64,000 bases of DNA, taken from the NCBI GenBank assembly GCA_013178045.1, contig JABLXP010000002.1, positions 124,001 to 188,000 on the forward strand, in the 5' to 3' direction. Below are positions 17,074 through 25,976 of the stretch, in pieces. The notes under the pieces were generated by a model that ran no database searches, was not told the DNA's origin, and saw only the letters and a list, made by a program, of their open reading frames with translations. The DNA comes from Bacillota bacterium (GTDB taxonomy: Bacteria > Bacillota > Ch66). The position numbers were made by a program, and so were the translations under genes. Position 1 is the stretch's first letter; each line of letters begins with the position of its first letter.

Positions 17074-17541
17074 ATGAAGATCATTTATCACTGTTACGGT
17101 GGTTCCCATTCTTCAATTACTGTAGCTGGTATTCACCTGGGCTTCTTGTCTGTTGACCGTCAGCCGACAACCGAGGAATTGCTCCGATTACCGTATTATG
17201 ATGAAACCACGTTGGGTGACCACGGGATTCTTCACTTTATGGGGCAGGATGAAAAGGGAAATCAAGTCTTCGCTGTGGGTAAACGAAATCTCGGTGACAA
17301 GTTTGGTCCGATTGTCCGGGGGATTGCCGCTCTGATAGGAATCACCGGCAAAGACCTGATGGTGGTCAATGCACTTTCCTGTGTAAATTTACCAATGAAA
17401 GTAGGTGGATTCATTTCACGACGGATGGGGTTGGTGAGACTCGGTCGGCCGATTGTCATCTGGGGGACCAAATTGGCTTTCCCGCGTATGGTTAATCTGG
17501 TCAAAATGGTGAAACAACAGGCTGAAGGTGAGACTGGATGA
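17074..17541 (+). CDS. DUF3189 family protein (first copy)
   Basis: A 155-aa soluble protein beginning MKIIYHCYGGSHSSITVAGIH. DUF3189 proteins share this MKIIYxCxGxxxSSxxAxxIHLG start, which resembles a small nucleotide- or phosphate-binding loop, and the core GxxDxxGHxVFxxG, here GQDEKGNQVFAVG. Function is unknown and the family occurs mainly in spore formers. It overlaps the second copy by the ATGA at 17538. The Cys-Tyr-Gly-Gly-Ser loop could suggest a phosphatase-like P-loop, but this is untested. Confidence 0.75.
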   Translation: MKIIYHCYGGSHSSITVAGIHLGFLSVDRQPTTEELLRLPYYDETTLGDHGILHFMGQDEKGNQVFAVGKRNLGDKFGPIVRGIAALIGITGKDLMVVNALSCVNLPMKVGGFISRRMGLVRLGRPIVIWGTKLAFPRMVNLVKMVKQQAEGETG

Positions 17542-17996
17542 AGATTATTTATGTCTGTCCCACTGGTGTTAACAGCTCGTTGTTAGCCGCCACTCTCCAC
17601 CTGGGTGGCATTGGGGAGCCCAACTCAGTCTGCTTTAACCGCTGGATTAAGTCACTGCAAGAGATGAACTATCGAACTCAGGCAGTCTGGCGACCGATCT
17701 TCCGCGGATATGACGAAGCCGGCCATGAAGTCTACACCCTTGGGGTTGGTGATCAGGCAGAAGTTATTGCCAGGACGGTGAGATGTCTGTTAGATATTTT
17801 TGAACTCCCTGCTTCGATTTTATTAATGGTTGACGTTAGTCAGCAGAATAACTTTGAGATCCGCCTGGGTGGGTTATTAACAAGAGGACTTCGGATGAGA
17901 GCGTTGGGACGCTTTTTTTTGAACCGGGGCGCGGAAAAAATTCGGTTGGACCTGGTCAAACTGGTGACCGCTGTTAAGGAAGAACTGTTTTCTTGA
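17538..17996 (+). CDS. DUF3189 family protein (second copy)
   Basis: A 152-aa paralogue of the preceding gene (MKIIYVCPTGVNSSLLAATLHLG, GYDEAGHEVYTLG, GGLLTRGLRMRALGRFFL). The two share the N-terminal SS loop and the GxxxxxGxxVxxxG core but are clearly diverged, so they may form a heterodimer. It is translationally coupled to the first copy by a four-base overlap. Role unknown; it sits within the spoIIP-spoIVA sporulation neighbourhood. Confidence 0.75.
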   Translation: MKIIYVCPTGVNSSLLAATLHLGGIGEPNSVCFNRWIKSLQEMNYRTQAVWRPIFRGYDEAGHEVYTLGVGDQAEVIARTVRCLLDIFELPASILLMVDVSQQNNFEIRLGGLLTRGLRMRALGRFFLNRGAEKIRLDLVKLVTAVKEELFS

Positions 17997-18058
17997 CTAA
18001 AGTTGGCGAATGTTGGATAATGGTGAGAGAGTTAGTGCAGCAGATAAGCTGCCTTTTT
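17993..18058 (+). promoter_or_regulatory. Promoter followed immediately by a terminator-like hairpin
   Basis: TTGACT (17993-17998), a 17-nt spacer and GATAAT (18016-18021) overlap the end of the DUF3189 gene. A small stem GCAGC/GCTGC (18037-18041, 18048-18052) then CTTTTT follows at once, 37 nt before the DUF512 gene. Either the hairpin ends the upstream transcript or the promoter drives an attenuated leader. Confidence 0.4.
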
Positions 18059-18094
18059 ATGACTTTAGCGACGGCAGGAAAAGCAGGGGTGGCT

Positions 18095-19483
18095 ATGTCC
18101 AGACCAAATGAGGTACCGGTAGCTGAGATTATTGGTATTCTGCCGAATAGCCTGGCCGAAGAAGTTGGGCTTGAAGCAGGCGACCGGCTGCTGCGCGTGA
18201 ACAGGTGCCAGATACGGGATTTGATTGATTACCAGTATGCCTGCGCCGATGAAGAACTGGCCCTCGAAGTGGAAAAGGCTAACGGAGAGAAATGGTTGAT
18301 CGAAATCGAGAAAGATTACGATGAGGAGCTGGGGGTCCGGTTCGCCTCGGCGACCTTTGATGGGTTGAAACGCTGTCGAAACAAGTGTGTTTTCTGTTTT
18401 GTTGACCAGCTACCCCGCGGCTGTCGGGCTACTTTGTACGATAAGGATGATGATTACCGACTCTCGTTGCTCCAGGGTAACTTTATTACGTTAACCAATA
18501 TGGGGGATAAGGATTTTCGACGGATTATCAAACTTAAACTGAGTCCTCTGTATATATCTGTGCATACTACAGACCCGGGTTTAAGGGTAAAAATGCTGGG
18601 GAACAGGGCAGCTGGCCGTATTAGGGAGCAGCTCGAGCAGCTTGCCAGTGCCGGGATTGAGATGCATACCCAGATCGTCCTGTGCCCGGGGCTAAACGAC
18701 GGTGAGCACCTGCACCAGACAGTGCGCGATCTGGCTCAGTTCTGGCCATCTGTTCAGTCAGTGGCGATAGTCCCCGTGGGATTAACCCAGTTTCGCACGG
18801 GGCTGTATCCTCTGCGCCTACTGCGTCCGCCAGAGGCCAGGCAGTTGATTGAGGTTGTCCAGACCTGGCAGACGGCTTATCGTCAGCGCTTTGGACAGGC
18901 GTTTGTGTATTTATCGGATGAAATCTATCTCCTGGCTGGTGAGGATTTTCCGCCTACCGAAGAATATGATGATTTTCCTCAGACGGAAAACGGGGTTGGC
19001 CTGGCCCGTTTATTTCTCGATGGATTTTTCGCGCTTGAGGCTGGACTGCCCCGGACCGTTCAACCAGCGAAAAAAGTTACGGTGATTACCGGCGTGTTGG
19101 GGGAACAGGTACTGAGCCGCGTGGTGAGCCGGCTTAGGAAGATCAACGGCCTGCAGGTGGACCTGCGGGTTGCCGAAAATCGTTTCTTTGGCCCCAGTAT
19201 AACGGTAACCGGTTTATTGACAGGTGGTGATCTGATCACTATGTTTGAACATAACCCGCCGGACCCTGAAAGTGAGGTGATTATTCCTGGGGTGATGCTG
19301 CGGCAAGGGGAAACAGTTTTCTTGGATGACCTGACTGTTGACGACTTAAGCGATCGGCTGGGGGTAAAGATCCGGGTGGCGGAAAACACCGCTAAGGGGC
19401 TGGTGGAAACGGTCTTGGGGCCGCCGGACCCTGGAGTAGGCCGCGAGCACCAACGAGTAAGAGGGCGAAAGATTTTGCGGTAG
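18095..19483 (+). CDS. DUF512 radical-SAM-like protein with PDZ domain
   Basis: A 462-aa protein. Residues 5-75 form a PDZ-like domain ([21 protein letters not shown]). It is followed by a radical-SAM-type Cys cluster, CRNKCVFC at about residues 94-101, with [10 protein letters not shown], a TIM-barrel region ([30 protein letters not shown]) and a C-terminal DUF512 domain. Homologues are commonly found directly upstream of der in Clostridia, as here, which suggests a link to ribosome assembly, but the reaction is unknown. ATG 18095 (AGGGGTGG upstream) starts at the PDZ domain; the long in-frame extension to 17993 lacks any homology-like content. Confidence 0.88.
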   Translation: MSRPNEVPVAEIIGILPNSLAEEVGLEAGDRLLRVNRCQIRDLIDYQYACADEELALEVEKANGEKWLIEIEKDYDEELGVRFASATFDGLKRCRNKCVFCFVDQLPRGCRATLYDKDDDYRLSLLQGNFITLTNMGDKDFRRIIKLKLSPLYISVHTTDPGLRVKMLGNRAAGRIREQLEQLASAGIEMHTQIVLCPGLNDGEHLHQTVRDLAQFWPSVQSVAIVPVGLTQFRTGLYPLRLLRPPEARQLIEVVQTWQTAYRQRFGQAFVYLSDEIYLLAGEDFPPTEEYDDFPQTENGVGLARLFLDGFFALEAGLPRTVQPAKKVTVITGVLGEQVLSRVVSRLRKINGLQVDLRVAENRFFGPSITVTGLLTGGDLITMFEHNPPDPESEVIIPGVMLRQGETVFLDDLTVDDLSDRLGVKIRVAENTAKGLVETVLGPPDPGVGREHQRVRGRKILR

Positions 19484-19539
19484 CGACTGATCCATTCGGG
19501 TGCGTAGAAACGGCGCGAATGGGCTTTGGAGGTGTTAAC

Positions 19540-20871
19540 ATGCCCAAACCGATTGTCGCCATCGTCGGTCGGCCGAATGTTGGCAAATCAACTCTCTTCA
19601 ATCGAATCACGGGTGGAATGGTTGCCATTGTTGAAGACGTCCCGGGCGTCACCCGAGATCGTCTCTATCGGGATGCCGAGTGGCTTGGCCGGCAGTTCAC
19701 CCTGGTGGACACGGGCGGAATCCTCTTTGAAGATGATAATCCTATGTCGCTGCAGATCAAGCGGCAGGCGGAATTGGCCATGGACGAAGCCGACGTGATC
19801 GTTTTTGTTCTCGATGCGCGGGCCGGTATCACCCCGGATGATGAAGCGGTCGCTCATATCTTAAGGCGTTCAAAAAAACCAGTCGTAGTGGCCGCCAACA
19901 AGGTGGACAACTTCCAAAAACCAGCAAACTATTACGAATTTTATGAATTGGGCCTGGGAGAGCCGATCCCGATTTCCGCAGCTCAGGGCATGAATGTCGG
20001 CGATCTGCTGGATCAGGTGACCGCTTACTTTCCCGCTGCGCCAGAGGAGGAGTACGAGGAAGACGTCATCAAGGTAGCGGTGATTGGCCGGCCGAATGTC
20101 GGCAAGTCGTCGCTGGTCAATGCGATTCTGGGCGAAGATCGCGTGATCGTCAGCGATGTGCCGGGAACGACCAGAGACGCCATCGACACTCATTTTGAGC
20201 GAGACGGCCGCGCGTACATTTTGATTGATACCGCGGGCATGAGGCGGAAAGCCAAAATTGACCAGCCGACAGAGCGCTACAGTGTGATCCGGGCGCTGCG
20301 TGCTGTTGACCGAAGTGATGTGGTGTTGGTGGTGATTGACGCTACTGTCGGTGTGACTGAGCAGGATAAAAAGATCGCGGGCTATGCCCACGACGCAGGA
20401 AAAGCCGCAATTATCGTCGTTAACAAGTGGGACTTGCTGATTAAAGATGATAAAACGATGAACCGGTTTGATAAGGAAATCCGAGACGCTATGGCCTTCA
20501 TGCAGTATGCACCGACGATCTATGTTTCGGCACTGACTAAACAGCGAGTTCCCAAGATTCTGGAATTAGTGGACTTTGTTGCTGAACAGTACTCGATGCG
20601 CATTACAACCTCTGCCTTAAATGACGTGATCCGGGAAGCCACCCAATTGAATCCGCCGCCAACGGACAAAGGCCGGCGCTTAAAAATTCTCTACGTGACC
20701 CAAACTCAGGTGAAACCTCCAACCTTTGTCTTTTTTGTTAACGAACCCGAATTATTACATTTTTCTTACCGCCGGTATCTGGAAAATCAACTGCGCCAGA
20801 ATTTTGGTTTCGAGGGTTCACCAGTCCGGATGATCGTTCGGCGTCGGGAAGATGAAGGGGGAAAAAGGTAA
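19540..20871 (+). CDS. der: Ribosome biogenesis GTPase Der (EngA)
   Basis: A 443-aa tandem GTPase required for 50S subunit assembly. Domain 1 has GRPNVGKST (residues 9-17), DTGG, and NKVD. Domain 2 has GRPNVGKSS near 183, DTAG and NKWD. The C-terminal KH-like domain includes [16 protein letters not shown] and ends [16 protein letters not shown] 19540 is placed behind GGAGGTG. A hairpin formed by CCATTCG/CGAATGG (19492-19498, 19516-19522) lies just before the binding site. plsY and gpsA follow, a very common Firmicute order. Confidence 0.97.
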   Translation: MPKPIVAIVGRPNVGKSTLFNRITGGMVAIVEDVPGVTRDRLYRDAEWLGRQFTLVDTGGILFEDDNPMSLQIKRQAELAMDEADVIVFVLDARAGITPDDEAVAHILRRSKKPVVVAANKVDNFQKPANYYEFYELGLGEPIPISAAQGMNVGDLLDQVTAYFPAAPEEEYEEDVIKVAVIGRPNVGKSSLVNAILGEDRVIVSDVPGTTRDAIDTHFERDGRAYILIDTAGMRRKAKIDQPTERYSVIRALRAVDRSDVVLVVIDATVGVTEQDKKIAGYAHDAGKAAIIVVNKWDLLIKDDKTMNRFDKEIRDAMAFMQYAPTIYVSALTKQRVPKILELVDFVAEQYSMRITTSALNDVIREATQLNPPPTDKGRRLKILYVTQTQVKPPTFVFFVNEPELLHFSYRRYLENQLRQNFGFEGSPVRMIVRRREDEGGKR

Positions 20872-20885
20872 GGAGGGAGAATTAG

Positions 20886-21485
20886 GTGTCCAAGCTCATT
20901 GTCTTGCTGATCGCTTTTTTGTTAGGGTCAATTCCTTTTGGTCTGCTGGTTGGCCGCTATTTGAAGGGTATTGATATCCGGAAATACGGCAGCGGAAACA
21001 TTGGTACAACCAACGCCTTTCGGATTCTTGGTCCGAAAGGAGGGATGATGGTATTGACTGGGGACATCCTGAAAGGGGTGGTGGCAGTCTTGCTAGGTAG
21101 ATCCTACGGCGGCGAAGTCCTAGCGATCCTGGCTGGACTGGCAGCGATAGCCGGGCACAACTGGTCAATTTTTCTGGGTTTTAAAGGGGGGCGTGGGGTA
21201 GCCACCGGCGCTGGGGTTATCCTCGGACTGATCCCCAGCGTTACTTTGAGTCTGGTGGTGGTCTGGGTGGTCACCCTGTTATTGACCCGCTATGTTTCGT
21301 TGGCCTCGATCGTCGCGGCGGTTTGTACTCCTTTGTTCATGTGGATCTTCACCCACTCCTGGGCTTACTTATTGTTTGGGTTTGCTGCGGGCGCCTTTGT
21401 GATCTACCGACATCGGCCCAATATTCAACGGCTCCGTAAGGGGACTGAGCCTCGGATCGGCGAAGGGCGAACCAGACTCAAATAA
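20886..21485 (+). CDS. plsY: Glycerol-3-phosphate acyltransferase PlsY
   Basis: A 199-aa integral membrane enzyme that transfers acyl groups from acyl-phosphate to glycerol 3-phosphate, the first phospholipid step. Five hydrophobic segments are visible. The three family motifs are SGNIGTTNAFRILG, GHNWSIFLGFKGGRGVATG and RHRPNIQRL. GTG 20886 follows AAGGAGGG, 14 nt after der. It pairs functionally with gpsA, which makes its substrate, and with plsC at 8949. Confidence 0.95.
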   Translation: MSKLIVLLIAFLLGSIPFGLLVGRYLKGIDIRKYGSGNIGTTNAFRILGPKGGMMVLTGDILKGVVAVLLGRSYGGEVLAILAGLAAIAGHNWSIFLGFKGGRGVATGAGVILGLIPSVTLSLVVVWVVTLLLTRYVSLASIVAAVCTPLFMWIFTHSWAYLLFGFAAGAFVIYRHRPNIQRLRKGTEPRIGEGRTRLK

Positions 21486-21517
21486 TTTCATTTTGAAGGG
21501 TGGTATATGCAATATAT

Positions 21518-22552
21518 ATGAAAGGGAAGATAGCTGTTCTCGGGGCGGGAAGCTGGGGGACGGCTCTCGCTGTTTTACTGGCAAAGAAAGGGTGGTTGGT
21601 TTGGCTGTGGGGCCGGGTGGAAGACGGCGTTGAGATTATCCAGCACACACGGGAAAACCAGCGCTTTCTGCCGGGGGTGACCATTCCCTCTTCGGTCAGA
21701 GTGACCGCAGATATAGCGGCGGCCTTGACTGGGGCGGAACTGGTGGTGTTATCAGTTCCATCCCAGGCGGTAAGAGGAGTTATTGCCCAGGCTCGACCTT
21801 TTATCAGTCGAGGGACGATTGTGGTTAACACAGCTAAGGGGATTGAAATAAATTCGCTGCTCCGACTGACGGAAGTGCTCAAACAAGAACTACCTGCATC
21901 CATGCATCAGCAAATTGCCGTTCTCTCCGGACCGAGTCACGCGGAAGAAGTGAGCCGAGATTTACCAACCGCCATTGTGTCGGCTGCTCATCAGCGTCAG
22001 GTGGCTGAGTATGTTCAGGATGTCTTTATGACGCCGCGCTTTCGCGTATATACCAATCCAGATGTTATCGGGGTAGAATTAGGGGGGGCGCTGAAGAATA
22101 TCATTGCCCTGAGCGCCGGTATTGCTGATGGTTTGGGATATGGGGACAACAGCAAGGCGGCGCTGATTACGCGGGGGATTAGGGAAATATCTCGCCTGGG
22201 TGTGGCCATGGGGGCTGAGGCTTTAACTTTCGCCGGTTTATCCGGTATTGGGGACTTGGTGGTGACGTGTACCAGTATGCACAGCCGGAACCGACGCGCC
22301 GGGATTCAGCTTGGCCAGGGGAAGTCGCTCTCCGAAGTGTTGGCTAGCATCGGGATGGTTGTCGAGGGGGTCGAGACCACCCGGGCCGCGTACCGTCTAG
22401 CCGAGAAGTATGGAGTAGAGATGCCGATTACGAACCAGACTTACCGTGTGCTTTTTTATCATCTTGACCCGCGCGAAGCCGTGGATAATTTAATGCTTCG
22501 CCTGAAGACTCATGAAGTGGAAGAAGTGGTCCGCGAGCGCAAAGATTGGTAG
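21518..22552 (+). CDS. gpsA: Glycerol-3-phosphate dehydrogenase [NAD(P)+]
   Basis: A 344-aa cytosolic enzyme reducing dihydroxyacetone phosphate to sn-glycerol 3-phosphate for lipid synthesis. N-terminal Rossmann motif GAGSWGTALA, then LSGPSHAEEV, the catalytic Lys in ELGGALKNIIAL, GLGYGDNSKAALITRG and GIGDLVVTCTS. ATG 21518 gives the standard MKGKIAVLGAG start; an in-frame GTG at 21500 would sit on top of the GAAGGG binding site. Two terminators follow, so it closes the der-plsY-gpsA transcript. Confidence 0.96.
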   Translation: MKGKIAVLGAGSWGTALAVLLAKKGWLVWLWGRVEDGVEIIQHTRENQRFLPGVTIPSSVRVTADIAAALTGAELVVLSVPSQAVRGVIAQARPFISRGTIVVNTAKGIEINSLLRLTEVLKQELPASMHQQIAVLSGPSHAEEVSRDLPTAIVSAAHQRQVAEYVQDVFMTPRFRVYTNPDVIGVELGGALKNIIALSAGIADGLGYGDNSKAALITRGIREISRLGVAMGAEALTFAGLSGIGDLVVTCTSMHSRNRRAGIQLGQGKSLSEVLASIGMVVEGVETTRAAYRLAEKYGVEMPITNQTYRVLFYHLDPREAVDNLMLRLKTHEVEEVVRERKDW

Positions 22553-22608
22553 ACCATCAAGTACGGGTAAATGTGATGCAGACAATTGGAGAGAATGAAC
22601 CAGTGCGG

Positions 22609-22628
22609 ACGGGTCCGCCCGTTTTTTT
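22609..22628 (+). terminator. Rho-independent terminator 1 after gpsA
   Basis: A compact ACGGG/CCCGT stem (22609-22613, 22618-22622) with a TCCG loop and seven T residues. Confidence 0.85.
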
Positions 22629-22678
22629 GTTGCCTGTTTGGTAGGAATTCGGTTTTTTCATTTAATACGTTCACCGTG

Positions 22679-22697
22679 AATGGTGGGCCATTTTTTT
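22679..22697 (+). terminator. Rho-independent terminator 2 after gpsA
   Basis: A short AATGG/CCATT stem (22679-22683, 22688-22692) with a TGGG loop leading into TTTTTTT. It is a second stop 50 nt beyond the first. Confidence 0.6.
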
Positions 22698-22704
22698 GTT
22701 TTTG

Positions 22705-22898
22705 GTAATATTCGTGCTTTACTCAAAATATATATATAATGTTAATGCATGCCAAATTCTTGAATTTAGGTCAGGAGACATTTATCTTCAGCAATTCGCA
22801 TCCATTGGGTAAGGGGGAGGGATGGATGAGCTACAGTTTCAACCAGACTGGGACCGCCGGGTTTTACATCTCATTAATCAATGAAGGAGGGAAAGCTG
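22705..22898 (+). promoter_or_regulatory. Upstream region of spoIVA with a possible sigma-E promoter and a 20-codon reading frame
   Basis: AATATTC (22707-22713), followed after 13 nt by an AT-rich ATATATAT tract (22727-22740), loosely resembles a mother-cell sigma-E promoter, the class that drives spoIVA in Bacillus. Between 22822 and 22884 lies a 20-codon open frame (MDELQFQPDWDRRV...) preceded by GGGGGAGGG. Its stop codon touches the spoIVA ribosome binding site. Whether it is translated cannot be decided. Confidence 0.3.
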
Positions 22899-24376
22899 AT
22901 GGAGAAAGTGGACATCTTTCGTGATATCACCGAACGCACTGGTGGTGATATCTACGTCGGAGTAGTCGGCCCGGTGCGTACCGGCAAGTCGACGTTTATC
23001 AAGAAGTTTATGGAGTTGCTGGTTATCCCCAATATTAAAAATCAGTATGATCAAGAACGGGCCAAGGATGAGTTGCCCCAGGCCGCAGCTGGCCGAATGA
23101 TCATGACCGCAGAACCCAAGTTCATTCCTAATGAGGCCGTTGAAGTCACCGTCAAAAATGGGCTGAAGGCGAAAGTTCGGCTGGTTGATTGTGTTGGCTA
23201 TACCGTAAACGGTGCAGTCGGTTACGAAGAAGGGACCGGACCGCGGATGGTGATGACGCCTTGGTTTGAAGAAGCAATTCCGTTTCAAGAGGCGGCCGAG
23301 GTCGGCACTCGCAAGGTGATTACTGATCATTCCACTATTGGGATCGTGGTGACTACTGATGGAACGATCACTGATATTCCCAGAGATGCTTACGTGGATG
23401 CGGAAGAACGGGTTGTCGAGGAATTAAAACAACTTGACCGTCCGTTTGTCATCCTGCTTAACTCAACCCAGCCTTACGCTCGGGAGACGGCGGAACTGGT
23501 GAATGAATTAGAGTGTAAGTATGACGTCCCGGTGTTACCAGTGAACTGTACCCAGCTTAATCAGGATGACCTAATTAGGATTCTGGAAGAAACGCTTTAT
23601 GAGTTCCCAGTTCGGGAAGTCAATATAAACTTACCCCGGTGGGTGGAAGAGCTCGACCATCACCACTGGCTTCGGCACAAGCTGGAAACTGCGGTTAAGG
23701 ATGCGCTCAGTGATGTCAAACGTCTACGTGATATCGACCAAGCGGTGGAGAAACTGTCAGAGTGTGATGTTGTCCAGGATGTCACTCTGCAGGAGATGAA
23801 CCTGGGTACTGGGGTGGCGACCATTGATATTCTAGAGATGGAATACCTCTTTTACCAAGTGCTCGAGGAAGTTTGTGGTTTCCGGATCGAGGGCGATCAT
23901 GACCTGTTCCGTTTAATCAAGGAACTGAGCGTGGCCAAGAATGAGTATGATAAAGTCGCAGGTGCCCTGCAAGAGGTGCGAGAACACGGTTACGGGGTGG
24001 TGATGCCCCGGCTGGATGACATGGTATTGGAAGAACCCGAGCTGATCAGACAGGGGAGAAGCTTTGGAGTAAAACTGAAGGCCAGGCTCCTTCGCTGCAC
24101 ATCATTCGAGCCGATATTGCTGCGGAATTTACTCCGATTATCGGCACAGAAAAGCAATGCGAAGACATGGTACGCTACATGCTGGACGACTTCGAAGAAG
24201 ACCCCAAAAAGATTTGGGAGTCGAACATCTTTGGTAAGACTTTGCACGATCTGGTGCGGGAAAGCATCCAAAGTAAACTTTACCGGATGCCGGAAAATGC
24301 ACAATCCAAGCTCCAGGAAACAATCCAACGCATTGTTAACGAGGGGAGCGGTGGGCTTATCTGTATCATCATCTAG
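22899..24376 (+). pseudogene. spoIVA: Stage IV sporulation protein A with a single-base frameshift
   Basis: SpoIVA is the cytoskeletal ATPase that forms the basement layer of the spore coat around the forespore. Residues 1-394 read normally from ATG 22899 (AAGGAGG upstream): ITERTGGDIYVGVVGPVRTG with the P-loop GPVRTGKST, VRLVDCVGYTVNG, and the central and C-terminal regions to SFGVKLKA. At 24084-24086 one base is missing. The remaining 98 or so codons continue in the next frame (APSLHIIRADIAAEF ... EGSGGLICIII) to TAG at 24374-24376. Restoring one base gives 492 aa, the length of Bacillus SpoIVA. Sequencing or assembly error is likely because both halves look fully conserved; a true mutation would abolish normal spores. 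Without the fix the frame runs on to 24515. Confidence 0.9.
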
Positions 24377-24542
24377 CTATCTCAGTGGTCCATTCTCGAC
24401 CAGGCCCCTGAAACCGCAAGGGCGGATCTTGTTAGGGGCCGCTTTGTCATGTCTGGCTGTAGCCATTAAGCAAACGGAATCCAAGAATCTATGGTCACCC
24501 AGTTGGGTGACCTAAAATATTATCAGATATAGCAGGTCGAGT

Positions 24543-25286
24543 TTACAGTGGCCAGAGATAGGAAAAAATAATTCCCACAATTACTCCGGTCACAATCCCA
24601 AACGTGGCTGTATGTCCCTGAGAGAGACGATGAGCATCAGGGATCAGGGAATCACAGGTAATAAACAGCATGGTCCCACCGGCAAAGCCTAGGGCGACGG
24701 ACAGAATGTTGGGAGAGATTCCGCCGATGAGAATGCCAAGCAGGGCGCCAGGACCCATCGGCAGTCCAGCCAGAAAAGTATACAGCACGGTTCTGCTGCG
24801 GGAAATGCCGCCCAGGAGCAGAGGGGCGGCGATGGCCATTCCTTCGGGGAACTTCTGAAGAGCTATAATCAGAGTTAATTTTAAACCTAGAAGGTGACCT
24901 ACTGCGAAACTGGTCCCAACTGCCAGCCCTTCTGGAAGCGAGTGCATGGTCAAACCAATGGCCAGCAGGATGCCGGCTCTGATGAAGTGCGATTTTTTAT
25001 CTTCGGCGGTTTCGTGTGAATGAGGGATGTACAGGTCAACCAGGGTCAGCATGATCGCTCCCCCGATTAATCCCAAGAGTCCATAGGGTAGGCCGGCTAC
25101 CCGAATCGCTTCTGGGATCAGGTCAAAGCAGATGATGGAGAGCATAATGCCACCAGAAAATCCGAGGATCACACTTAATAAACCTTCCCGTAAGCGGCCA
25201 AACCAGACGGTGATCAAGCCACCGGAGATAGTACCGAGTCCACCCGCCATTAAACCCATCAAAGTTGCCCACAGAATTGTATTCAT
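24543..25286 (-). CDS. ZIP family metal transporter
   Basis: A 247-aa integral membrane protein of the ZIP (zinc/iron permease) family, expected to import Zn2+ or related divalent ions. About eight hydrophobic helices are present. The metal-binding helices read MHSLPEGLAVGTSFAVGH and FPEGMAIAAPLL, and a short His-containing loop (IPHSHETAED) follows helix III. ATG 25286 has GGAGGTGAG upstream. It is convergent with spoIVA and divergent from the ACT-protein gene. No metalloregulator site was found. Confidence 0.9.
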   Translation of the reverse strand: MNTILWATLMGLMAGGLGTISGGLITVWFGRLREGLLSVILGFSGGIMLSIICFDLIPEAIRVAGLPYGLLGLIGGAIMLTLVDLYIPHSHETAEDKKSHFIRAGILLAIGLTMHSLPEGLAVGTSFAVGHLLGLKLTLIIALQKFPEGMAIAAPLLLGGISRSRTVLYTFLAGLPMGPGALLGILIGGISPNILSVALGFAGGTMLFITCDSLIPDAHRLSQGHTATFGIVTGVIVGIIFSYLWPL

Positions 25287-25416
25287 GTTCTCACCTCCGG
25301 CAAAAGATCATTCCGTTATTTCCTGTTATTTCTACATTGAGATTGAAAGTCCTTCTCAATTCATATTTGATTATTACAGCACTATTAACATGATTGTGAA
25401 AAAAACTTAAAAATGG

Positions 25417-25445
25417 TTGCCAATCCGGCGAGGTGGTGCTATAAT
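25417..25445 (+). promoter_or_regulatory. Promoter of the threonine-pathway operon
   Basis: TTGCCA (25417-25422), a 17-nt spacer and TATAAT (25440-25445) lie 53 nt before the ACT protein start. Confidence 0.7.
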
Positions 25446-25498
25446 GTCTACCATGTAAAGATAAATATCCATCCCTGAAAGACACTGGGGGTGTGACG

Positions 25499-25945
25499 TT
25501 GAAAAGAAAGGAAAAGGAGTTCTATCTGGTCAGCCGGGACATTTTACCGGAAGCGATTGTCAAAACGATTCAGGTCAAGGAAATGTTGAGTCGGGGCGAA
25601 GCGGAAACAGTTAACGAGGCAGTTGAACGAATAGGTCTTTCCCGGAGTGCTTTTTACAAGTATAAAGATGGAGTGTTTCCTTTTTTTGACGCGCGGCTGA
25701 ATAACATCATTACCATCAGTCTAGTATTGGAACATCAGGCCGGTGTCTTGTCCAATGTATTGAACACCGTAGCCGAAGCACAAGGTAATATCCTCACGAT
25801 CAACCAGGGTATCCCGCTTCATGGCATGGCTAACGCTACCCTGTCCATCGAAGCCGACCAGTTAACTGTCCAGGTCGAAGAATTACTAACCAACCTGGCT
25901 TACCTGAAGGGGGTAAAAAAGGTAGAATTGATCGGACGCAGCTAA
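25499..25945 (+). CDS. ACT domain-containing protein (PheB/UPF0735 type)
   Basis: A 148-aa protein. The N-terminal helical part includes a helix-turn-helix-like VNEAVERIGLSRSAFYKYKDGV, and residues about 75-145 form an ACT domain (ISLVLEHQAGVLSNVLNTVAE). The family, sometimes labelled PheB, is encoded next to hom and thrB in many Firmicutes and is presumed to bind an amino acid and regulate. It is not a chorismate mutase. TTG 25499 is 7 nt from GGGGG; GTG 25493 overlaps that site. It is cotranscribed with hom. Confidence 0.88.
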   Translation: MKRKEKEFYLVSRDILPEAIVKTIQVKEMLSRGEAETVNEAVERIGLSRSAFYKYKDGVFPFFDARLNNIITISLVLEHQAGVLSNVLNTVAEAQGNILTINQGIPLHGMANATLSIEADQLTVQVEELLTNLAYLKGVKKVELIGRS

Positions 25946-25976
25946 GTCATTTTTACATACAAAGGGAGGTTACAAT

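Noticed and set aside
22739-22924. 61-codon frame overlapping the spoIVA start
   Set aside because: It has no ribosome binding site at its start and runs into spoIVA out of frame; a shorter frame at 22822 is better supported.
24494-24511. Perfect GTCACCC-AGTT-GGGTGAC hairpin as a terminator between spoIVA and the ZIP gene
   Set aside because: No T tract follows on either strand, so it was not called as a terminator.
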